Assembly: GCF_014705945.2 (NCBI RefSeq)
Contig: NZ_CP061538.1
Location: 682,001 to 746,000 of the forward strand
DNA length: 64,000 bases
From: Rothia amarae
GTDB taxonomy: Bacteria; Actinomycetota; Actinomycetes; Actinomycetales; Micrococcaceae
Direction: 5' to 3'
Position 1 is the stretch's first letter; every line of letters starts with the position of its first letter. Made by a program: the position numbers and the translations under genes. The notes below the pieces were generated by a model. The model worked only from the letters and a program-made list of their open reading frames with translations. It was not told where the DNA came from and did no database searches. Positions 39,305 to 47,154 of this stretch are shown piece by piece.

Positions 39305-41044
39305 TTATCCTTCAGCGGCGATACGATAGACCTTCGACTCGTAAGGGCGTAGCGTTTCGCCCAAGTCATCCTCATAATTAGAAATGACTAGGGTGCGCTG
39401 CGCTTCGAATTCTTCAGTGAGCAACTCGAAATCGCGGATAATCTCTCGATCGGTGAAGTTATTAATCACCAGGAGCTTCTCGCCGTTGTTTGCATGACGT
39501 TCATAGGCGTAGACGGCGGCGTCCTCTGGATCGATCGGGACAAAACGTGCGTAGACCATCAACTCTTTGAGTTCGCCTCGGCGAAGTTCAATGAGCCGCT
39601 GGTAGTGATAGAACAGCGAATCTGGATTGGCTAGTGCGGCGTCTGCATTGATGCTCTGATAATTTGCATTCAACCCTATCCAGGGGGTGCCGGTGGTGAA
39701 CCCCGCATTAGCTTCGGCGGACCACTGCACAGGGGTGCGCGCATTATCGCGGCCCTTGGCATAAATCATCTGTAGTACGTCGTCGGCTGAATATGTACCG
39801 TGGCGCTCCACCAGATTTTCATAGAGGTTAGTGGAATCAAGATCCCGGTAATCAGAGATAGAGGGGAATTGCACGTTAGTCATGCCGAATTCTTCACCCT
39901 GATAGATGTAGGGAGTACCCTGCATGAAATGCAAGGTAGTTGCTAGCATTTTGCCCGACAGCTCGCGGTATTCGGCAGAGTCATTGCCAAAGCGGGAGAT
40001 AACGCGGGGCTGGTCATGGTTATTCCAGTAGAGCGAACCCCATGCTTTACCGTCCAGCTTGACCTGCCATTCGTTGAGCACTGCCTTCAAATCGCGCAGG
40101 TCGTATTCTTTGACACCCCATTTGCCAAGCCCCAGCGACTCGTCGCTATCGACACCCATATGTTCAAAGTGGAAGAGCATATTGAGTTCTTCTGCTTCGA
40201 AACCTGCAAAAAGGAGAGCTTCGTCGGCGGGAGTTGCCGACATTTCGCCGACAGTCATGGCATCGCGGTTTGCGACAGTAGCTAGGTTGAGCTCGTGCAT
40301 CCACTCGTGAACCCGGGTGCCGTTGTGGATGATGAAAGCGGTGGAGGGGGAGTGCTTTTCGGGGTTGACGTTGGGGTCATCGGGCAAGCCCTGAGGTTTT
40401 GAAATGATGTTGATGGCGTCCAAGCGGAACCCATCAATTCCCTTATCGAGCCACCAGTTAATCATCGAATAGAGCTCGTTGCGGAGGGCGGCATTTTCCC
40501 AGTTGAGATCGGGTTGCTTGGTGGAGAAAACGTGCAGGTACCATTGGTCGGTTGCAGCGTCGTATTTCCAGGCTGGTCCGCCGAATTCCGAGATCCAGTT
40601 GTTGGGTGGGAGAGCATTTCCTTCCTTATCGGTGCCTGAAGAGTCCCGCCAAATGTAGTAGTCCCGGTAGGGGTTCTCGCGCGAAGCACGGGATTTTTGG
40701 AACCATTCGTGCTCATCAGAGGTGTGGTTGACGACGATGTCGAGCAGAATCTTGATGCCGTGCGCATGCGCGGTAGTCAGTAGCGTGTCGAAATCTGCCA
40801 TCGTGCCGAATTCGCTCATGATGTCTTGGTAGTTACTGATGTCGTAACCCATGTCGTCATTCGGGGATGCGAACATGGGGCTCAACCAGATTACATTGAT
40901 TCCCAACTTCGCAAGGTAGGGGATGCGCGCGGTGACACCGGGAAGATCCCCGATGCCGTCGCCATCAGAGTCTTGGAATGAGCGGGGCCATACCTGGTAA
41001 ACCACTGCTTCTTTCCACCATTGTTGTCCGGCATATGAAGTCAT
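39305..41044 (-). CDS. GH13 alpha-glucosidase (second in operon)
   Basis: Glycoside hydrolase family 13, oligo-1,6-glucosidase subfamily. Conserved regions: DIVVNHTSDEH, GFRLDAINI (nucleophile Asp), TVGEMSA (acid/base Glu) and LYWNNHDQPR. The residue after the nucleophile is Ala; in this subfamily Val there goes with preference for alpha-1,6 bonds, while Ala or Thr allow alpha-1,4 bonds, so maltose is a likely substrate. ATG 41044 follows AAGGAGAAAAAC; the frame extends to 41089 without support. No signal peptide: cytoplasmic. Last gene of the operon starting with the MapP-like phosphatase. Confidence 0.9.
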   Translation of the reverse strand: MTSYAGQQWWKEAVVYQVWPRSFQDSDGDGIGDLPGVTARIPYLAKLGINVIWLSPMFASPNDDMGYDISNYQDIMSEFGTMADFDTLLTTAHAHGIKILLDIVVNHTSDEHEWFQKSRASRENPYRDYYIWRDSSGTDKEGNALPPNNWISEFGGPAWKYDAATDQWYLHVFSTKQPDLNWENAALRNELYSMINWWLDKGIDGFRLDAINIISKPQGLPDDPNVNPEKHSPSTAFIIHNGTRVHEWMHELNLATVANRDAMTVGEMSATPADEALLFAGFEAEELNMLFHFEHMGVDSDESLGLGKWGVKEYDLRDLKAVLNEWQVKLDGKAWGSLYWNNHDQPRVISRFGNDSAEYRELSGKMLATTLHFMQGTPYIYQGEEFGMTNVQFPSISDYRDLDSTNLYENLVERHGTYSADDVLQMIYAKGRDNARTPVQWSAEANAGFTTGTPWIGLNANYQSINADAALANPDSLFYHYQRLIELRRGELKELMVYARFVPIDPEDAAVYAYERHANNGEKLLVINNFTDREIIRDFELLTEEFEAQRTLVISNYEDDLGETLRPYESKVYRIAAEG

Positions 41045-41054
41045 GTTTTTCTCC

Positions 41055-42773
41055 TTAGCGGTTCGAAATTCGGTAGACCTTGCCCTCATAGGGGCGCAGG
41101 GTTTCTACGGCGTCGTCTGGATAGTTTGAGATGAGGAGCTCTGCTGAATCGTCGAGTTGCTCGAAAGTTCGGGTGAGCTGGCGGTCTGTAAAGTTACAGA
41201 TCACCAGAAGTGATTCGTCGTCCCCGGTGCGCAGGTAGGCATAGACTTCCTCATCGAGGGGATTTTCTGCATTGTCGAGTAGTTCATACGTGCCGGTGAT
41301 CATCAAGGGAGTGCTGTGGCGCAGCTCGATGAGACGGCGATAGAAATGGAATATTGAGTCTTCATCAGCTACAGCCTGCTCTGCATTGATTTCCTTATAC
41401 CGGGGATTCAACCCCAGCCAAGGTTTTCCGGTGGTGAATCCAGCGTTTTCCTCTGCTGACCACTGCATGGGAGTGCGCGCGTTGTCTCGCCCGGATGCCG
41501 AGATGAAACTGAGCATTTTTTCAGGTGGAATGAGCTTCGATTCTTCGACGTATTCCCGCCAAGCATTATGGATTTCGAGATCGTCGTAGTCTTCTACCTG
41601 CTCGAAGAAGACGTTGGTCATGCCCAGCTCTTCACCCTGGTAGATATAGGGTGTGCCCTGCATAAAATGCAGGTTAATCGCTAGCATTTTGGCGGAGAGC
41701 ACCCGCCAGGCGGGGGAGTCGTTACCAAAACGGGAGACGGCGCGAGGCTGGTCGTGGTTATTCCAATAGAGGGAATTCCAACCCTTACCTGCCAGGTCGT
41801 TTTGCCATTTGCTGAGTACCCGTTTGAGATCAACGAGCTTGAACTTTTCATCGTTCCATTTGCCAAAGCCCTCCGGGTTAGAATCAACGTCCATGTGCTC
41901 AAACTGGAAGACCATCTGTAGCTCATCGCGGTCAAAACCGGTGTACTTGAGCGCGTCTTCTGTGCTGACATCGGGGGTTTCACCCACCGTTACCACATCG
42001 TACTTTGAGAGCACTTCACGGTTCATTTCCTGCAGGTACTCATGGACGCGCGGACCGTTGGCCGCCATCCAGAGCGCTGACTCATGTCCGCCGGCTTCTA
42101 CCTCAGGATCGTTGGGGTAGGCAGGATCTTTAGAAATCAGGTTAATGACATCCATTCGGAAACCCGAGACACCCTTATCCAACCAGAAACGCATGATGTC
42201 ATAGACTTCCTGGCGCACGGTGGGATTATCCCAATTCAAATCCGGCTGCTTCTTAGAGAACAAGTGCAGGTAGAACTGTTCGGTTCCCTCGTCCCATTCC
42301 CACGCCGACGGCGCAAAGGCAGAAATCCAGTTGTTAGGAGGGAGGGGAGTGCCGTCGTCGTCATAACCTGCGGCGTCCTTCCAGATGTAATAATCGCGGA
42401 ATTTATTGTCACGAGAAGACCGTGCCTGCTGGAACCATTCGTGCTCGTCAGAGGTATGGTTGACCACCAAATCCATCATGATTTTGATGTCGTTCTCTTG
42501 TGCGACCGCCATCAGCTCATCAAAATCTGCCAGAGTACCAAACTCATCCATAATCTGGCGGTAATCGCTAATGTCATAGCCATTATCATCATTGGGCGAT
42601 TTATAGACTGGGGACAGCCATACCATGTCCACACCGAGCTGTGCCAAGTAGGGTATACGCGAGGTAATACCGGGCAGGTCCCCGATACCGTCGCCGTTAG
42701 AGTCCTGGAAACTACGAGGATAAATCTGGTAGATGACCGGCTCTTGAAACTTCATGATGTCTGAGTTGCTCAT
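41055..42773 (-). CDS. GH13 alpha-glucosidase (first in operon)
   Basis: Paralogue of the gene that follows it. Conserved regions: DLVVNHTSDEH, GFRMDVINLISK (nucleophile Asp), VTVGETPD (acid/base Glu), LYWNNHDQPR. Here Val follows the nucleophile, as in oligo-1,6-glucosidases that prefer isomaltose-type alpha-1,6 bonds; trehalose-6-phosphate hydrolases share the overall fold, so TreC-like activity is an alternative. 572 residues, cytoplasmic. It starts 12 bp after the MapP-like gene stops, and the next GH13 gene starts 10 bp after it. Confidence 0.9.
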   Translation of the reverse strand: MSNSDIMKFQEPVIYQIYPRSFQDSNGDGIGDLPGITSRIPYLAQLGVDMVWLSPVYKSPNDDNGYDISDYRQIMDEFGTLADFDELMAVAQENDIKIMMDLVVNHTSDEHEWFQQARSSRDNKFRDYYIWKDAAGYDDDGTPLPPNNWISAFAPSAWEWDEGTEQFYLHLFSKKQPDLNWDNPTVRQEVYDIMRFWLDKGVSGFRMDVINLISKDPAYPNDPEVEAGGHESALWMAANGPRVHEYLQEMNREVLSKYDVVTVGETPDVSTEDALKYTGFDRDELQMVFQFEHMDVDSNPEGFGKWNDEKFKLVDLKRVLSKWQNDLAGKGWNSLYWNNHDQPRAVSRFGNDSPAWRVLSAKMLAINLHFMQGTPYIYQGEELGMTNVFFEQVEDYDDLEIHNAWREYVEESKLIPPEKMLSFISASGRDNARTPMQWSAEENAGFTTGKPWLGLNPRYKEINAEQAVADEDSIFHFYRRLIELRHSTPLMITGTYELLDNAENPLDEEVYAYLRTGDDESLLVICNFTDRQLTRTFEQLDDSAELLISNYPDDAVETLRPYEGKVYRISNR

Positions 42774-42785
42774 GGGAGTTAACCT

Positions 42786-43664
42786 TTACTGTTGCTTCGG
42801 GGAAGTCAGATCGGCAGTCTGCATTAATGTAGCGGCGTCGATCTCAACCACAATTCCTGAATGATCCGAAATAGCATCCTCGCTATTATCGGGAAAAACT
42901 ACGGTGTACTTCTCGAAGGGAACTTTCTCAGAGGAGAACACAAAATCAATGCGCATTTCGCGAGTTGCACTTTCCCATCCTGAAATTTTTTTGTGCACGG
43001 TGAACTCACCTTCTTTGAGCTGCGCTAACTCAAAAGCGTCATGCCAGCCCGCTTGGAGAATCTGCCGGTAGCCTTCGTCCTCAATAGCGGCATCGTTATT
43101 GAAATCTCCCAGCAAAACAATGGGGGAATCACCGGCGAGATCGCGCATCTGCTGATCGAGAACCGCAAAATCATGTTCAAAGAGGTGAATATCGTGCATC
43201 AGCCACCAGTTCATGTGCACACTGGCAATCCACAAACTCTTTCCCTGCACCTCTACCTCTGCGGCAAGAGCGCACCGGCGAAATACATCGGTGTAGGTAA
43301 AACGAGCCTCGCTCAATTCAAGTAGCTGAACTCTGCGAACCGGAATACGAGAGAGAATAGACAACCCCTCGTCATAACGATTCCACCCTTCATGTGAATC
43401 TCCCCAGCTCCATCGGTATTCGCCGGTTCGTTCCTGAATAAATTTCATGAGAATGAACGCGAAGTTACTCTCTTTCAGAGGCACATCAGTGGCAGGTAGA
43501 AACGCTTCGCCACCGTCTACCGGAGCACTCACCAAGTTTTGATTAATCTCCTGAAGCGCGACGACGTCGATCTGCTCATCCACAATAAAATCAGCAAGAA
43601 TCTTGATTTTGTGAATCTGGTGGATTTCCAGCCAACTGTGCGTATTCAGGGTTAAAAATTTCAC
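42786..43664 (-). CDS. Endonuclease/exonuclease/phosphatase family protein, probable maltose 6'-phosphate phosphatase
   Basis: 292-residue member of the EEP metal-dependent phosphatase superfamily. It starts MKFLTLNTHSWLEIHQIHKI; metal and catalytic residues are visible in LQEIN (Glu39), SVHMNWW, GDFNND and ISDHSGI. The N terminus and length resemble MapP of Enterococcus faecalis, which dephosphorylates maltose 6'-phosphate made by a PTS. The setting supports this: it heads an operon with two alpha-glucosidases, divergent from a PTS alpha-glucoside EIICB. It lacks any nuclease-type DNA-binding extension. The call as MapP is family resemblance plus context, not proven. GTG start. Confidence 0.78.
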   Translation of the reverse strand: MKFLTLNTHSWLEIHQIHKIKILADFIVDEQIDVVALQEINQNLVSAPVDGGEAFLPATDVPLKESNFAFILMKFIQERTGEYRWSWGDSHEGWNRYDEGLSILSRIPVRRVQLLELSEARFTYTDVFRRCALAAEVEVQGKSLWIASVHMNWWLMHDIHLFEHDFAVLDQQMRDLAGDSPIVLLGDFNNDAAIEDEGYRQILQAGWHDAFELAQLKEGEFTVHKKISGWESATREMRIDFVFSSEKVPFEKYTVVFPDNSEDAISDHSGIVVEIDAATLMQTADLTSPKQQ

Positions 43665-43810
43665 GGTGTGGTCTCTATCGTTGTGCCTGCAGTGTTGTCT
43701 TCTATTCTAGGAATCCGCCACGAGTCGAATCCTGCGAGCGTCCTCGATTTCCTGCCATCTTTTGACACCTTTGTGCCGGATTCTGAAATTCTTGCCAGAA
43801 TGTGGCAACT

Positions 43811-43858
43811 TATAGTGAACACGAAGTTAAATCATCCATACTCACCTATAGTTCACAG
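43811..43858. promoter_or_regulatory. Repeated TATAGT half-sites between the divergent sugar genes
   Basis: TATAGTGAACAC (43811-43822) and TATAGTTCACAG (43847-43858) lie 24 bp apart; GTGAAC (43815-43820) and GTTCAC (43851-43856) are inverse complements. In the 248-bp region between the MapP-like gene and the PTS gene this is a candidate operator for the nearby RpiR-type regulator. No consensus is known to me for this protein. Confidence 0.4.
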
Positions 43859-43912
43859 TGAGAAAACACTCATAATTCATTTTCATTCTTCTTGGTGAAA
43901 GGGGTCTCTCCA

Positions 43913-45577
43913 ATGATGGAAAAGATCCAGAGGTTCGGTTCGGCGATGCTCGCGCCCGTCCTCATCTTTGCTTTCGCTGGTCTCGCAGTTGGTATCGCAA
44001 TTATTTGCAAGAACGAGCAGTTGCTCGGTTCTATTGCCGCTGAGGGAACCGGTTGGTATAACTTCTGGTCTGTTTGGGAATCCGGCGCTTGGACCGTATT
44101 CAACCAGATGGAACTCCTCTTCGTTCTTGGTCTGCCTATTGCGCTTGCCAACAAGGCTCAGGCACGTGCGGTTCTTGAAGCCGGTATGGTTTACCTGACC
44201 TTCAACTACTTTGTGGGCTCTATCCTCAGCATCTGGGGCCCTAACTTCAACATCGATTTCAACCAGGACATCTCTGAGTCCGCCGCTGGAACCGGTTTGA
44301 AGATGATTGCTGGTATCAAAACCCTCGATACCGGTATCTTTGGCGCGATTATTATTTCAGCAATTGTCGTGTGGTTGCACAACCGCTACTTCGAAAAGAA
44401 GCTTCCTGACTTCCTCGGTATCTTCCAGGGAACTCAGTATGTCTACGCTTTGGGCTTCTTCCTAATGATGCCTGTTGCTCTACTCTTCTGCTGGCTATGG
44501 CCTTTCGCTCAGCAGGGTATTGCTTCCATGCAGGGTCTGTTCATGTCCTCGGGCGTCTTCGGCGTATGGCTGTACGTTTTCCTCGAACGTATCCTCATTC
44601 CTACCGGTCTGCACCACTTCATCTACACCCCCTTCGTCTTCGGTCCCGCTGTTACTCCAAACGGCATCACCAAAGACTGGGTGGCAGCACTACCTGAAAT
44701 GGCTAACTCCACCAAGCCCCTCTCTGAGCTATTCCCTGGTGGCGGTTTCGGCTTGCACGGTAACTCTAAGGTCTTTGCACCTATCGGCATTGCAGCAGCG
44801 TTTTACTCCACCGCTCGCCCTGAGCGTAAGAAGGAAACCCTTGCTCTGCTCATTCCTGTGTGCCTTACCGCAGTTCTAATTGGTATTACTGAACCTTTGG
44901 AATTTACCTTCCTGTTCTTGGCGCCTCCACTGTTTGCAGTTCACGCGGTGTTGGCAGCAACCATGGCAGCTACCATGTACGCCTTTGGTCTGCGCGGTAA
45001 CATGGGTGGCGGTCTGATTGACTTCCTCTTCCAGAACTGGATTCCCCTGTGGAGCAACCACCACAGCACCTACATCGCTCAGATCATTATTGGTCTGATC
45101 TTCACCGCCATCTACTTTGTAGTATTCCGCTTCCTGATTCTCAAGTTCGACTTCAAGACCCCCGGTCGTGAAGACACTAACGAATCACCCAAGCTGTACT
45201 CCAAGGCAGAATACAAGCAGGCGAAGAAGGACGGCACGCTCAAGGCTGGTTCAAGTGTAGCTGCAGGCTCAGCCGCCGCAGCTGGCGTGGCAACAGCAGA
45301 GGCTCCCTCCGACCTTTCGGACGATCCTTACTCCCAGCGAGCTAATGACTTCCTCGCATTGCTAGGCGGAGCTGAGAACATTACCTCGGTTAACAACTGT
45401 GCAACTCGTTTGCGCGTGTCCGTTGATGACCCAGAGCTTGTAGCAACTGAGGGCGACTTCAAATCTGCAGGTGCTCTTGGCCTGGTCAATAAGGGCAAAG
45501 CTCTTCAGGTGATTGTTGGAATGGACGTACCTCAGGTGCGCGACCGCTTTGAAAGTATGGTCAATTCCGGCAAGTAA
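43913..45577 (+). CDS. PTS alpha-glucoside/maltose transporter, EIICB
   Basis: Phosphotransferase-system permease that imports and phosphorylates a disaccharide. The EIIC domain (about residues 1-425) has 8-10 membrane segments and begins EKIQRFGSAMLAPVLIFAFAG, close to the maltose/alpha-glucoside group (GlvC, MalX, AglA); PTGLHHFIYTPFVFG and GITEPLEF are EIIC signatures. After an Ala-rich linker, the EIIB domain (about 470-554) has the phospho-cysteine in VNNCATRL (Cys about 496). There is no EIIA domain, so a separate EIIA-Glc is needed. Start ATG 43913 follows GAAAGGGG; ATG 43916 is also possible. Confidence 0.91.
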   Translation: MMEKIQRFGSAMLAPVLIFAFAGLAVGIAIICKNEQLLGSIAAEGTGWYNFWSVWESGAWTVFNQMELLFVLGLPIALANKAQARAVLEAGMVYLTFNYFVGSILSIWGPNFNIDFNQDISESAAGTGLKMIAGIKTLDTGIFGAIIISAIVVWLHNRYFEKKLPDFLGIFQGTQYVYALGFFLMMPVALLFCWLWPFAQQGIASMQGLFMSSGVFGVWLYVFLERILIPTGLHHFIYTPFVFGPAVTPNGITKDWVAALPEMANSTKPLSELFPGGGFGLHGNSKVFAPIGIAAAFYSTARPERKKETLALLIPVCLTAVLIGITEPLEFTFLFLAPPLFAVHAVLAATMAATMYAFGLRGNMGGGLIDFLFQNWIPLWSNHHSTYIAQIIIGLIFTAIYFVVFRFLILKFDFKTPGREDTNESPKLYSKAEYKQAKKDGTLKAGSSVAAGSAAAAGVATAEAPSDLSDDPYSQRANDFLALLGGAENITSVNNCATRLRVSVDDPELVATEGDFKSAGALGLVNKGKALQVIVGMDVPQVRDRFESMVNSGK

Positions 45578-45610
45578 CCTTCCCTGGGTAAACGCCTGCA
45601 AGAAATAAAT

Positions 45611-45685
45611 AAAAGGCTCTTGGGTTATCGGGCATGTAGTATCTAAGAAGATACTTGTTGCCTGATACTCAGGAGCCTTTTGTGG
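45611..45685 (+). promoter_or_regulatory. Hairpin covering the PTS gene end and the rpiR-type ribosome binding site
   Basis: AAAAGGCTC (45611-45619) through TATCGGGCA pairs with TGCCTGATA through GAGCCTTTT (ending 45681), with an inner AGTATCT/AGATACT stem. AGGAG of the downstream gene lies in the right arm, and the start GTG (45682) comes directly after CCTTTT. So this structure could end PTS transcription and, in read-through RNA, hide the start of the regulator gene. Confidence 0.6.
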
Positions 45686-46446
45686 ATTTGCAAACTTTAG
45701 TGAACAAGCATCAGTCTCACTTTTCTGAGACTGAACGAGAAATTCTTTCTTTTATGCTTCAGCACGAAGAGTTTGTGGCTGAGGCAACTATTTCTTCGCT
45801 GTCCAATCGCACTTTTACGTCGACGTCGAGCATTATTCGTCTCACCAAAAAGCTGGGGTTTTCTGGTTTTGCAGAACTCAAATATTTTGTGAAAACATCC
45901 CTTTCCCAGCTGGTGCCGCAAAATTCGGACTTTGTGCAAAGCGGTCGCGACGATGTTTTTAACACTTTGGAGACCTTAGAAAACACCGACGTTGAACGTA
46001 TCCTGAAGGTCATCCATGACGCCCGAACCGTCTACTGTTTTGGTACAGGGTATGCCCAGCGCAATGCCATTCAGGAGTTTGCCAAAGCAATGCTGGTATG
46101 CGGAAAATTCATGCATGTTATTCCCGCACGGAACGAATTTGCCGGATCCCTATCGGTCATGAGCCCCCAGGACGTGGTGATTGTGGTATCGCTATCGGGT
46201 AATACTGCATCGGTTTTGGATACCATCAAGCTGCTGTCCGTACGTAAGATACCCATGATTGCCATTACTGCCGAAGGCGTGAACGTCATTGCTAGCCACC
46301 CCACATACAACCTTCACTACCACTCCACACCTACGCGCTTGAAGCAAAATAGTAAGCCCTACCACTCTTTCATAGGGCTCAACATCCTCTTGGATTATCT
46401 AGTGCGTAAGTACATTGGATTTATAGATCAAGAAGAAATCTCATGA
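45682..46446 (+). CDS. MurR/RpiR family transcriptional regulator
   Basis: Sugar-phosphate-sensing regulator: N-terminal helix-turn-helix (about residues 1-75; ISSLSNRTFTSTSSIIRLTK is the recognition region) and C-terminal SIS domain (about 105-240; FGTGYAQRNAIQEF, VSLSGNTASVLDTIKLL). GlvR-type members control maltose PTS genes, and this one lies just after the PTS gene, so it is the likely regulator of the island, sensing a phosphorylated sugar. GTG 45682 with AGGAG six bases upstream; nine further codons to 45655 are inside the hairpin. Overlaps the next gene by 4 bp. Confidence 0.9.
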   Translation: MDLQTLVNKHQSHFSETEREILSFMLQHEEFVAEATISSLSNRTFTSTSSIIRLTKKLGFSGFAELKYFVKTSLSQLVPQNSDFVQSGRDDVFNTLETLENTDVERILKVIHDARTVYCFGTGYAQRNAIQEFAKAMLVCGKFMHVIPARNEFAGSLSVMSPQDVVIVVSLSGNTASVLDTIKLLSVRKIPMIAITAEGVNVIASHPTYNLHYHSTPTRLKQNSKPYHSFIGLNILLDYLVRKYIGFIDQEEIS

Positions 46447-46901
46447 GAACTATCCTGGCTGTCTTAAACAACCCTCATAAGCTGTACACATATTTGCTGG
46501 CTTACTGGTTGATTAGCCCTCTGTTGTACCTGATTTATGTCTATATAATTTCGCAAAATGCGGGCACACCGTTTCGGGAGCTTCTCAACACGCCCACCGT
46601 CGCTCTGGCATTTTTGATCGCGTGCATGACTTTGGTTCTAGCGGGAATGCTGAAACTAGCACACGATGAAAACGAGAATACGGTACGAGTGTTCGCACTC
46701 TACTCGGCAGTTCAACAGCTCTTAGTAGGAAACCTCATCGGCGTATTACTGTCCGTTTTTCTTACCCGTTCACTCTGGTGGGAACAGCGTGAGCAGTTCG
46801 GTCCCCGCTTCAAGTGGGTGTTGGTAGCTGGGATGGTTCTCATTGCTTTTCTTACTTTCCTGGTACTTTTAGCCGGAATGAACTTCTTCCACGTCGTCTA
46901 A
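46443..46901 (+). CDS. Four-helix membrane protein coupled to the RpiR-type gene
   Basis: 152 residues with four membrane segments at about 16-36, 47-67, 86-106 and 125-148, short loops and a very hydrophobic end (LLAGMNFFHVV). I recognise no family. The 4-bp overlap with the regulator implies coupled translation, but there is no clue to function; a link to sugar sensing or transport is a guess. Confidence 0.75.
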   Translation: MRTILAVLNNPHKLYTYLLAYWLISPLLYLIYVYIISQNAGTPFRELLNTPTVALAFLIACMTLVLAGMLKLAHDENENTVRVFALYSAVQQLLVGNLIGVLLSVFLTRSLWWEQREQFGPRFKWVLVAGMVLIAFLTFLVLLAGMNFFHVV

Positions 46902-46905
46902 TAAA

Positions 46906-46945
46906 ACTGCCCCAGCGCCAACGAATGTTGACGGTGGGGCAGCAG
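46906..46945 (+). terminator. Weak terminator-like hairpin
   Basis: CTGCCCCA and TGGGGCAG pair, with an inner CGCCAAC/GTTGACG stem. No proper T-run follows. Confidence 0.4.
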
Positions 46946-47154
46946 TTACTTAATCCGTATGATGTTATAGAGAGATTAATTTATAAGGTATTCCTGCAGC
47001 CAGGTACAGCGTGAGGCAAGCTGGCTGGGTCTGGCGTGAATCGCCTCTGTGAGCGCTAGCGAACCAGGCGAGAGGGATTGCTTGCCGACGCTGTGCCGGG
47101 CAGAAGACGGCCATAACTTTTGAATAAATCTCAAAACCGTGAACACCAGACCGT

